A program made the translations under genes and the position numbers. The notes under the pieces were generated by a model. That model did not search any database. It saw nothing but the letters and a program-made list of their open reading frames with translations, and was not told the DNA's origin. 64,000 nt of DNA from positions 218,881-282,880 of the forward strand of contig MU006221.1 of the NCBI GenBank assembly GCA_010093685.1, in the 5' to 3' direction. Numbering within the stretch: position 1 is the first letter of the stretch; the number at the start of each line of letters is the position of its first letter. Shown here piece by piece: positions 10,514 through 20,737 of the stretch. The stretch is from Ophiobolus disseminans. Lineage: Eukaryota; Ascomycota; Dothideomycetes; Pleosporales; Phaeosphaeriaceae.

Positions 10514-11626
10514 TTGATGTGATGCTTGCTAATTAATCTCTCAGGGGTCCGAATGCACCAGGCTTCCGGACCGTAGATAGTTTAGTGATGCGAGCGATAG
10601 TAGTGACACCTGAGATGGTGCAAAGGGGCCGAAGATATGCTTTGGAGTGTCGGTGATGTTGCGAGAATGTACGAGAAAGGCGAGGTTTCGACTGGGGAGG
10701 GAGAGTCTGTGCAAGGAGGTGCGTGATAAGGAACTATAGTACGAAATCCTATTGTGGAGTGAGGAGGTAGAAAATAGCGCGAGCCTAGTATGCGGGTCAA
10801 AACTATCACGTGCGGTGAAAGGGGAGAGAACAGACTTTGGCTCCGGCTCCGGCGTTACGGGCTCCGCTGAGGTGAAAGGGAGGGTACATAGGAGAGCGCA
10901 TCATTGCGAAAGACTTCGACATTCTTCATGCGGGCGCATTCTCTAAGGCGACAAGGCTTGTGATATCTGAGAACAATCTCAAAACAACCCAGATACTCTA
11001 ATTGAGCCTATCCGGCAGACTCCACATACACATTACGTCAAGAAAGGGGTAGCAGTGACCAACTGATGCGCAGAAACGGCTGACAATCTTATCAGTCATA
11101 GGAAATGACACCCAGAAGATTAGCGAGGAAACCAAGACAGGGCGATGAGTACATGTGAATGTGTATCTGAGCAAATGGCGAGCCTTCTCCTTATTGGGCT
11201 TGGACTGGAGTGGTTGAAAGCGATCTTGAGGCTGCTCTGCCGAATAGAAAAGAGACGGTAATCCGAGAGAACGCGGAGAGGAATCGCATTGTGAATACAT
11301 GGGCGTCACGTTGTGAATCATGTGCTTTTGCCTCTATACCAGCTTGCTTCGTGATGCTGTAGACGAAACTCTGCGCTATCTGGTGAATTCAAGATGAATC
11401 GTAGTCGTTGAAGGCATCGCCATAGCTAGGTAGGCTAGCGCGTCGTGTGACGTCACATACCGCTTTCCTTTTCAGAGCAAAAGGCATGCTCCTAGACCCG
11501 TAGGGAAAAGCAAACCATACATATCAGTTCAGCCCTGCCCACGGGTCCCAGTTTCGCCGCCAAGAGGCCCGCTCACGAAAACCACAAGAACAGCGGCATA
11601 TCTACGATTGAAGATTAACAATGAAC
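10514..11626. other. Intergenic, 1.1 kb, nothing recognised
   Basis: Between two minus-strand genes. Short ORFs on both strands lack introns, domains or consistent codon bias. No tRNA or repeat was noticed. Confidence 0.35.
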
Positions 11627-12564
11627 TTAGTCGTAGTTCAATGGAACATACGCAGCGGTGGCGGCAAATAGCTCGGCCCGTCGAGCATTTGTAAGAACTC
11701 CCACGTTCGATGCAAAAAGCGCCGTGAAGAGTGCTACGATGCCAAGTTTTGTCTTCGGGGATGTAATCGCGTACAAACTAACAATAGCTCCAACAAGGAG
11801 GGCGGCAGCATTCAGAATGCTGAGGAACGTTACGACACGGGCAAAGCGTCGGTCTGGTGCATACATGATGTTGTTGTGTGTTGCGCCGGACTGTCGCACG
11901 TCAGCGAGGCCCTCCTGAAAGAGGTGGCGTCCACCTTACTTTGAACAGCCGAGCACATCGGTCTTGGAGAAAAGCAGTCAAAGGGTCGCGGTCCTCCCCC
12001 AGTAGCGCTACTAGATCATCCTCGTCGTCGAACAATGTTGTGCTATTCCCTCCTAAGGTCGGATAAGGATTGCCACCGTGGAAGTTGAAAAAATTGTACC
12101 GAAAGGCTTCTAGAGTTCGTTTTGTGGGGTGTGGCAGCGATGCTAATCGACTCTCGTAGAACAGCGCCTCTCCTGAGTGCACCGATGTTAGCTATTGGTG
12201 CGCTGTGAGAGAGGCAGAAATGGCGGGGCTCACGATACTGCTTCAAAGAATGGCCAATTTCAGACCCTAGATCCCTCTTCTTCCGTTGCCTATCATCATA
12301 TGTTGCAACATCGCAAAATCTCTTCCAGTTCCTCGAACATTGTTTCATGTCTAGATTGCCTTCAAAATCTTCCCGGTCTAGGACATCCAGCTCGGCCTGC
12401 AGTTCCGCAAGGTGACTTTGGACATGCAATAAGTGGCGAGCCCCCAGCCTTCTAAACCGTTTGAAAATAGCCGTGGTTTGGTCACGATCTGTGGCGATGA
12501 ACGCAGCGAGTGAAGGATACCCCGAGAGATACTGTGAAGTCCCAGCGGTCTTCTCGATGTCCAT
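11627..12564 (-). CDS. DUF6594-family membrane protein
   Basis: Three exons: 12564-12234, 12172-11940 and 11890-11627, giving 275 aa. It opens with the family core YPSLAAFIATDRD and RFRRLGARHLLHVQSHLAELQ, a helical region, then KRTLEAFRYNFFN and YPTLGG. Two C-terminal membrane segments (VVTFLSILNAAALLVGAIV and GIVALFTALFASNVGVL) precede the typical ELFAATAAYVPL ending. DUF6594 is a large fungal family of unknown function, often found near NLR or HET genes. The start MDIEKTAG is preferred over an ATG 24 codons upstream because the extension is low complexity. Confidence 0.88.
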
Positions 12565-13007
12565 GATGTTGGGAGTGTGGCTGTGATGCTTCGAAGCGGT
12601 GTAGAAAGTTATGCTCACCGGCGTCCATGGCGACACTCAGCCTTGTCATGCTATCCCGCTTGTGCATGATGCAAGATAGCGTGGAGCGCTTAGCGACACC
12701 AATCGTTTAACATTGACGAGTGATGCTGTACATGATTGGATAAAACGAATGGACGTGACCGAGCTCTCCTGTGGTTGTTCGTGTGTCAACCTATCAGCTT
12801 TCTGAGCAGGAGGCGGAGAAAGAGGATCAGGATTTCCGGATTCCGACAGTAAAAATGGGTCTCGCTAAACGGGCACGCAAGGTTTTTGAGATGTGCGCGC
12901 CTTGTTTCAAACACCGCATTCTTCCTCTCGCCACACACTACTTTTGGCATTTCTGTACATCATTTCGTCTAGGAAAAACCCGATAGTCATACATCAGTTT
13001 GCTTTCA
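12565..13007. other. Intergenic, divergent promoter region
   Basis: 443 bp between two divergent genes (DUF6594 minus, retropepsin-like plus). No motif was recognised. Confidence 0.35.
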
Positions 13008-14696
13008 ATGTGTTACTCTGATCAATATCGATTCGCATGCGGAGATTGGAAATGGGGAGAGTTCCGTCGGCATTGCCTAAAGGTGTACAGAATGGACGAA
13101 ACATGTGGAATGAAACATGTTTGGCAGACATTTCCCGTAGGAAAAAAGTGCTGGATATGCGATAAGATTGATTCAAAGATGAAAAGGCGAGCAGCTGAAG
13201 TGAACAAATTAGCTCGATGGCAAACAGACGTTCGCAAATTTCGACCATCCATTGACAAGGCGATGCGTGTCATTCGCGATATGGACACAGCCATTTATGA
13301 GCTGAGCTGTGAGTGCGAGAGAAGAGGAGCAAATATTGGAGGCTCGATCTTGCTGTTCGAGCCTCGCGGAGCTGCAAATGGAGGCGATGCGTCCATAAGA
13401 TCTCCAGAAGAGAAGGAAGGAGGAGATGTAGCAACAAGATTCGAGCTAATCGACAAGATAGAAAGCACTCGCGGACTTCCAATAACGTTCATAACATCGG
13501 ATAGCCTAGCGACGGTCATGGCGATCCCGGATAGTGGATCAAATCGGAACTTTATGTCTTACGACTTGGCGATACACCTTGGATTCGAACTTAAGAGCCC
13601 ATCGAGCGACAAAGAAATATTCAAACTTCTGGATGGCGGCACTGTATCTAGCGTTGGCGTCGTTCGGGCCTCCTGTGGGTTTGGTTTGACTTTCGACCTT
13701 GACCGAAGCAGTTTCCGCTGCGTGTTTCGCGTTCTCCGAGATCTTATATCGCCTTTGATCCTGTCTCTAGCGTTCTTGAACCACACTGAGACGTTCACTA
13801 GGTTTCAAAATCGTCTCATCCGTCTACCTTTCAACAGATCGCAGATACCCCGAATTCGCGCTTTGGGTACCTCGCGGAGTCGGTTACATTGCTCCATCAA
13901 CGGTAACAACGCGAAGGCCCTAGTGGATAGCGGTTCAGATATCGACGTAGTTTCCCTGAAGTATGCTATGTCACGGGGATGGACGTTGCGCTCTATCGAC
14001 CAGGACGTGTTACTTGCCGACGGGCGACGATTGCCGTGTGCTGGCATTTGCGACGCACAGCTCTCCTTGGGAAGAAATGGAAAGATCGTAGAAGTAGGCC
14101 CCAGAGAACCAGAAACATCTAGCGGATGGGGGTCTCAAGGAACGACCAAGGCGGTGATGGCTCCGTATGAAGGAAGAAGTCAAAACCCTAGCGCGTCTGT
14201 ATCGCCTCAGAATCACGTGCGCCATGTCATACAAACTTCCTTCTATGTTCTTGATGGCATCATGGTAGATGTGGTCCTCGGTGCCTCGTCTACAGAATCC
14301 CTCCAAGTTTTCTCGCATCATACCGATGCGCTCACGCGGGACCTGTGCGATGATGTTAAAAGCGTCGAGCCGTTCCGTATCAGCCTTGTCAAGAAGCTCA
14401 GATCTTTCCTCAAGGAGGCAGCGACCAATGAGACGGAAGAAGCGATATCAGGTAAGAAGCAACCCAATCACCGCGTGTTGTATACCTGACTGCTGCAAGG
14501 ACACGAGCAGAACATCCAGCGGCAACTGAGCGATGCGGACCAGCGAGAGAATGCGCAGCGCGAAGCGGCAGATATCAAATCTGCAACGCTCACTGGCGAA
14601 GCAAAGCTAGAGTTTGATAGGAAAGAAGAAGTGCGACGACGTGTGTACGATGAGGTCAGAGCTCAATTGCTGCGCGCCCTGTCTCCGCCACCATAA
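13008..14696 (+). CDS. Protein with two tandem retropepsin-like aspartic protease domains
   Basis: Two exons, 13008-14451 and 14500-14696, giving 546 aa. A Cys-rich N-terminus (starting MCYSDQYRFACG and containing GKKCWICDKI) resembles a short module common in fungal orphan proteins. A first protease-like unit has the active-site-like AIPDSGS with Asp near residue 175; a second has ALVDSGSD with Asp near 307, followed by LLADGRRLPCAG and the psi-loop-like MVDVVLGASS. The C-terminus is a charged helix/coiled coil (EQNIQRQLSDADQRENAQRE). No reverse transcriptase, integrase or LTR was seen nearby, so it looks like a host gene with a domesticated retropepsin fold and not an intact element. Activity is unproven. 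Confidence 0.75.
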
Positions 14697-15883
14697 ATGC
14701 CGTTCGATTCGATGCTCGGGGTTACCATGGGGTTCTGAGTTCTCGAAACCGGGTCGTCGCTTCAAATCCTCTGAATTTCATAAGGTTGGATGGCGATGAA
14801 GATTGACGGAACGCAAAGCCACTAGTTTTAGCGTCACGCGTTACGTCACGCGCTTTCTTCGACCAGCTGGAGGTATCGCAACCACGGCCGGCAGCATTAT
14901 GAAGGAGCTCGTTTTCGATGATGCAGCAATATCGGCTGCAACCTTGGTACTATTCAGATAGGCATTGCAATAAGGTTTGTTTTAGCACTCCACAAACTAT
15001 CCACTACGTGTTCTTATCGAATTTTCCCAGCAAAATTATCTTTCTGTGAGGCTTTACAGACTTCTAAGGTTCTTGATAGAATCTAGGTAACAGGATGCAG
15101 CACTTGGCTGTGCAGTTGCGATGGTGGAGCGGAGACGGGTGCCAAGGGTGGAGGGCGTCCGGCACGGCTGCATCAACCCGCTCTCGACGTTTCAGAGACG
15201 GACTCCTGCACCACAACACTCACATCACCAAATTCCATCAACCCCATCAAGAGTATTGTTTCTCGGTCATAAAGCAATCAATAACAGGTGTTCCGGATCG
15301 ATATGATCGTTGAAAGACACCGCAACCCTGCACCGCAGCTTCTCTATACATGCGTGAAGCATCGCGCCTGTAGGAGGCACGAGATGCGGAGTGTACCAAA
15401 TAGGCTACGGTGGGGTCCTACAGGGCAGAGTTGGATAGGTACACTCAGCAGAAATGCTTGCTGATGATATGGGTGGACTCATGACATCGCCAATAGTGTT
15501 AGATTCGATGTCACTCTTTCACCTCATTCCGTTTGATCTACGTCATCGCTCTTTCCCCATCCAGACAAAATATCTCCCAGAAAGATCGTAAAAAGATGCA
15601 AACCCCATGAGATGATCTGGTATTCGCTGCCGACGCGTTGCCATGTCGATTTCGGCTCACTTTCCGCAATCTCCAGCATGTGTTGTGGGTAGATGCACTG
15701 TGTCGTCCCGTTTGTGTCACGAGGTAATTACGCTTGCTCCCCAGTGGAGCTGTCATTGGCTGCACATGCTAGCGCAGAGTAGGTACATCACCATCAACAT
15801 CGCCAGCCCAGAACCCCTCCCACGATTTGACACGCACCGCCGACACCGCCCGACTTCGTTGCAATCTTTTTCTCAACTTGAAA
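14697..15883. other. Intergenic, 1.2 kb, nothing recognised
   Basis: No ORF with domain or intron support. It should include the promoter of the C2H2 gene at its right end. Confidence 0.35.
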
Positions 15884-17429
15884 ATGGCAGACAAAGGCAA
15901 CAACCGTTACGCGCTATTTGGAGATCAGAACGAGAACGCGTCGCCTGTAGGTCGTCCCATCACCGATGCGTCGCGCAATCCGTTTCTCAACCAGGTTGCG
16001 GACGACTCGACTCCGTGGCAGGAAGTGAAGAAGCGTGGTGCACAACCAGCGCCTCCATTGCGGATCATCAACAACCAGGCGAAAGCAACGACGATACGTG
16101 TGCGTACTACTTCAGCCTCGACTGTGGAGACGAGCGACAAAGGTTATGATCCTCATGAAAATTGGTGCGGCGTGTGCTCGCAGAAGTTTCCGAGCAAGCC
16201 CGCACTGCTGAGTCACATCAAGCAAACACCTGATCACAAGCATTATTGCAACCTATGCAAGCGCGTGTTCAAAGACCTCAACGGCCTTAAGAACCACCTG
16301 GAGAACTCCTATGGCCACGAGGTGTACTGCAACTTGTGTTTCAGCGCCTTCATCAACGACTGGGGCCTCAAAAACCACTTCGAGAACAACTACACAGTGG
16401 GCCATGAATATGTGTGCCTTACCTGCTTGCTCGGCTTCCGATCTCGAATTGAACTTGAGCGCCACCTGCAGACTGCAGAGAAGCATACGTGGTGCGAGTC
16501 GTGTTACCGTCGCTTTCGGAATCAGGACGAGCGTGATGAGCACTGGCAGAAGACTAATAGTAAGTTCATTGCGGCAGATCCATACAGGCTGCTGTTTCAG
16601 GTCCAAAAGTTGCTGATGAGCCAACAGAACACAAACACTGCTTGCAGCCGGGCTGCGAGTTCGACGGCCCCAGCCAAACTGAGTTGGATAACCACCTCGC
16701 GATAGATCACTTCCAATGCGCAGGCTGCAAACGCATCTCCCCCAGCCAAACCAAGCTCAACAACCATCTCGAAGCTTGCACGTTCGCGATCGCGTGCCAC
16801 CAATGCGCCGAGCCATGCGCCGGTCAGAATCAGCTTGCACTCCACCTCCAGATGTGCTTTTACTGCGCGGAGTGCGGGTTCCAGACGTACCACGAGGGCA
16901 ACTACAAGATTGTAGGTAATAGTTCGTGCGGCGTCTACCTTCACGACACCATATCAGCTCGCAACGTATAACATTCTTGATAATGCACTAATGCGGTGTC
17001 TAGCACATGACCAAACACGCATCAGCCACTATATCCTGCTGGGGTTGCGATGCGCCCATGCGCACCTACTCCAGCCTCATCAACCACCTCGAATCCGGCA
17101 GGTGCCCAAGCTTTCCCGACCCAACACGCCTCACCATGTGCCTGGGCAAGTGGTGGTACTCGCCACTGTACATGGACATCGACATACACGTAACGATCCG
17201 CACTGGCCGCGCCGATCTGAACACCATGCGAGAATGGATGGACGGTGGCTTGCTGGCGCCTTTTGTATGTCGCGATGAGACGTGCGGGAAGACTTTCGGA
17301 CACCTCAGCTCGCTTGTACTTCATTGCGAGAGCCAGGCCTGTGGATGGGACATTGCGCGCCTGAATATGCCCGGTCTGGAGAAGGAGTTTCAGCAGTGCT
17401 GCTTGAGGAGGGATAGCGGTACCGCTTAG
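15884..17429 (+). CDS. Multi-C2H2 zinc-finger protein
   Basis: Three exons: 15884-16559, 16628-16911 and 17004-17429, giving 461 aa. After a disordered 95-residue N-terminus comes a run of C2H2 fingers with short spacings: WCGVCSQKF, YCNLCKRVF, YCNLCFSAF, VCLTCLLGF, WCESCYRRF, then CAGCKRIS, CHQCAEPC, YCAECGF, CWGCDAP and CRDETCGKTF. The count and pairing resemble fungal dsRNA-binding or ribosome/RNA-associated ZnF proteins as much as DNA-binding factors. The start MADKGNN is the first real ATG; the same frame is open for 19 codons upstream without ATG. Confidence 0.85.
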
Positions 17430-18465
17430 TGGCGCTGACGGGCAGTCTAGGCCACGAGGCTAGCTATTGCTCATGTGTACGGTAGCGATCATAGTACGTC
17501 CCAAATGTATACAGCTGCTTTCTTCGTCGTTCATCGTAACGCTCTTGACGTATTGAGAATATACAGCACATCCCAATCGTCACAACACGGATGGTAGTTG
17601 GATGGACAACTGGGAAACGACTAATCACCCACATATTACTGTGCTTGATGTCTGCACACTTTCCCTCTCAATGTTGCCAGTCGATTTCTCTCTAGCAGTG
17701 TGAGGAGGCCGGCATTTCTGCCATAAGACCAGGGCGCTAACCGCCTTCATACCCTTCGGGAGGTTTTCAAAGGGCGTTAAATAATTCAATCAATCTAGCA
17801 GTGTGAGCCTGAATCACTGCAAGGCTGGTCGGCGACTTTGGCGTTGCCAAGTTGATCTGCATGGCAAGCGCGAGCGTGCCGTCCCTTCCCTGCATGATGC
17901 TCAAGTGCGGGGCTGCGGGAAGGTCTACCTTGCTTCAATTCTACAACGCCTCAACCTCTTTCCACAATTCTTTTGCTGTGTGGCCACAAGGCTTGTCTTG
18001 TATCCTGTATTTACAGTTCGATATGTACTCATGCTTTTCGCGTTCGGTAGGCTCATCTTACATTCACTTCAAGCAGTGTAGAACTTCCAGAGCTTGAGGC
18101 CAAGTCCAGCTCGAAGAACTACCTATACCATGCAGCTCTCAAGCCACAATCATCACTAAAACGATGTGACCACCCGAGGGCCTTGCGACCACCACGTGTA
18201 TTTCGGGTTCCTTGTCGGCAAACATCGTGTGCGTATGGTACGGTCTCATTTGTTCGAATCGAACTTGTTACTCCATCGCAAGTCTAGCGCACCGTCTGCG
18301 CACGCAAAAGAAAAGACTCCAAGGCCTTGTAGATCTGGTCTGGCTCGACATAAATAAACTGTGTAGCTGCTACTAATATCCTTTCTTCATCCGCTCCAAA
18401 GCTTCAGCTGTATCACTCCTCTATCGCACCACTCCCAAACATCTGCTTCTAAATCACTTTACATC
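17430..18465. other. Intergenic, 1.0 kb, with a duplicated 14-mer
   Basis: No gene recognised. It contains a possible small insertion at 17691-17807 (listed separately) and, at its right end, the promoter of the secreted-protein gene, with an AT-rich ATAAATAAA-like stretch about 115 bp before the start codon. Confidence 0.4.
17691..17807. repeat. 89-bp segment flanked by 14-bp direct repeats
   Basis: TCTAGCAGTGTGAG occurs at 17691-17704 and again, identical, at 17794-17807. The 89 bp between them end in an AT-rich tail. On the minus strand it contains GGTTAGCGC, like a tRNA D-arm, but no acceptable T-arm was seen. It could be a short retroposed insertion with target-site duplication, or a chance repeat. 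Confidence 0.4.
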
Positions 18466-19027
18466 ATGCAACTCACTCTCCTCACCCTTTTCCCCTTGTT
18501 CGTGGTCATCAATAGCAGCCCGGCACCTTTGCCAGACGCCGAGGGCAGCGTGCAACTCGATGCCCGCCAAAGCTTCGGCAGCTGTTATGTGTCAGGTCGC
18601 GGCGCCGGCATTGACGTAGGTCTTCCATATAAGTGACATCATCGCTTACCGACGAATACTTCAGGGCGCCGGTACTTGCAGATACAACACGGGCGGAGCA
18701 TGCGTAGGTGTCAGTGTATCTGGCTTCTGTCCCGGTAAGTCCAGCATACATCAGTGATCTTTGAATGACGTCCACTAACATGCACGTGTGCACTGCAGGT
18801 CAACCTTCCAATATCCAATGCTGCCGTAGCATATCGTGCTACTCCCCGTATCAATCGAATATCAACTTCTGTCGCAACACGTACAAGGGGTGTGGTGGCG
18901 TTTTTGTTAAGTGAGTACATCCTTTCAGTCGGCTACGGATTGAGAGAACGTAAAGAGTTGTGCTGATGTGGTGGAAAATAGTGGCAAGTGCCCTGGAGGT
19001 ACGGACGTGAAATGCTGTGCGAATTGA
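18466..19027 (+). CDS. Small secreted cysteine-rich protein, candidate effector
   Basis: Four exons: 18466-18615, 18665-18734, 18799-18910 and 18982-19027, giving 125 aa. A classic signal peptide (MQLTLLTLFPLFVVINSSPA) is followed by a DAR-type propeptide junction and 12 cysteines. The Cys-rich part holds two related half-modules, GACVGVSVSGFCPG..QCC and GGVFVNGKCPGGTDVKCC. This spacing also occurs in Cys-rich stretches of secreted fungal cell-wall proteins. All four exons join in frame. Small size, high Cys and secretion fit an effector or wall-associated protein; function is not known. Confidence 0.87.
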
Positions 19028-19195
19028 AAGGTGTTGGACATCTAGCAAGGGTGAACACGAATGTACTGGTCGTTCCATCTAGATATGCTTACGAAGCGAC
19101 GCTTCCATCTCAATTATAAGCTCAGCACTTCAAGACAAATCCGTGTTACAATCTACATGAATACTAACGCTACCACATCTCATACCTGCCCCACC

Positions 19196-19719
19196 TCAAA
19201 TATCAAATCGCATCTTCGCCGCAGTTCGTTCCCCCATACGCATAGCCGCTTGTGCCTGATCTTCTGTCATACCCTGTCTCGTCACGTAATCCATCAACCG
19301 AATGCAGTCGTCATGCTCGCCCATCTCCAGCCACTTCCTCACCTCAGCCATCCTCTTCGTAAGCCGCGCGTCGCCCTAGAACGTGAGATCCATTGCGTTC
19401 AGGGCTGCGATTGCTCCATGCGAAAGCACGAGATACGCGAGAAACCATCTCCAACAGGTAGGAGTGCAAGTTGGTGTGCTTGTGTAGTTGCTTGAAGTAC
19501 CTTTTGATACACGAGTCCATAATCGGCAAGCGTGAGGGTAGGGAACGCTGTATGTTACATGCTGTCGTGCGTGCAACGGGCGACATAACGGGTTCCTTCG
19601 GATGCCGCAGCTTGAGGTCTGTTGCAGGCGCTGAGTGATGGCCACAAATTCCAGTAGTGTGTAACCTTTACTATACCGGGTCCTTGTTCGCCAATATCGG
19701 TGAAGTCGTTTGAGACCAT
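19196..19719 (-). pseudogene. Possible decayed gene, two segments with in-frame stops
   Basis: A 54-codon ORF begins at ATG 19719 (MVSNDFTDIGEQGPG) and meets TAA at 19557-19555; the frame stays open for about 44 codons after it. A second segment, in another frame, reads LSHGAIAALNAMDLTF, then TAG, then about 59 coherent helical residues (RLTKRMAEVRKWLEMGEHDD to the stop near 19196). The TAG could alternatively be an intron acceptor. The family is not recognised. It may be a real multi-exon gene whose introns I could not place, or a decayed gene with Gln-to-stop changes. Confidence 0.35.
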
Positions 19720-20737
19720 CGTGACTGTAGCTAGTCTGGGCTTGATCTTCTTCTCTGTTATGGTGATTTGGGTCTAGGAGGATCTTTGCCGCGGCTTATC
19801 TATTTACGAAGAGTTTTTCATGTATCAAGTGGTGCGATCATGCGCATCGATCATTCAGTCATTCTGCAGTGTCTCGTGCGGCTGTCCGCAGTTTGTTGGT
19901 GATGGCTGACCACTTCCCCTTGCCTCTTGACACAAGCATCGTCGATTAAACAATGTATGAGTAGCGATGACACGTCTGTGCAACATAGTGCGTCCTGGAG
20001 GTGAGGGCTGCATCATGAGGATGTTGATCGCACTCCTAAATCTCTTCGATAACAGCCAGGCTAGTGGTTTCCTGAAGCTTCCTTTGACTTGGCTGGTGGC
20101 GGAGCATCTGGGATGTAGGTAGATGCAGCAAGTTCTGTTGTCTTTGGGCACTTAGATCGTAGGTGCCGGATGTGTGAGACGGGGCAAAAGTGAGAAGAAG
20201 GTTGTTGTATTGAGAGAGCTACATAGAGCGATTATATACACAACAAGATGAGTAAGCTAGTGACTAAGAGTCACGTGGAGATGCATTCCGCAGTGTACCA
20301 TGTGAATCGAGGTGCCAGGCTGACAGTAGGCATGTCGCGAACATCTTGATGTATTGGTCTTCGTAATCAAAAATAGCTTTAAGGACTTAGCACGTACATC
20401 GAGCAGCCATAGCGAGATTGAGCACCCTACGGTTGTTGCCGAAGTAAGAAGAAGTCTGCACCAGTGATGGAAGATTGGACGTGCTGTACAAGCCCTGCAA
20501 GCAGACCCCTGGCGTTTCAAATCTAAGAAGAGGAGCCCGAAAACTGCTAGTTCGAAAATGAAGACACAGCAACCGACGTAATGATCTCTATGCCAAAGAT
20601 ATCATTCAGAGGGCCTTAAGAGTCTGTCTGTGCACTTGCTCTATAGAACCATGCCCGCAAAACTCGCGAATCCACAAAAACTATCACTTGGAATGTTACT
20701 CGTATCTCAATGCTTTTGCCGACAACCCATCCTTTCG
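19720..20737. other. Intergenic, 1.0 kb, nothing recognised
   Basis: No supported ORF, tRNA or repeat. Confidence 0.3.

Noticed and set aside
10998..11321. 107-codon minus-strand ORF
   Set aside because: No domain, signal, intron or codon support; composition looks random.
12999..13007. Earlier start of the retropepsin-like gene
   Set aside because: That start is TTG; the ATG at 13008 gives MCYSDQ, fitting a Cys-rich N-terminus.
13008..14696. Intact LTR retrotransposon
   Set aside because: No reverse transcriptase, RNase H, integrase, primer-binding site or long terminal repeats were found around the protease-like gene.
15827..15883. N-terminal extension of the C2H2 protein
   Set aside because: The frame there starts with TTG, not ATG; MADKGNN at 15884 is the first ATG.
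17710..17790. Possible tRNA gene on the minus strand
   Set aside because: A D-arm-like GGTTAGCGC is present but the anticodon stem does not pair and there is no T-arm; kept only as a possible insertion.
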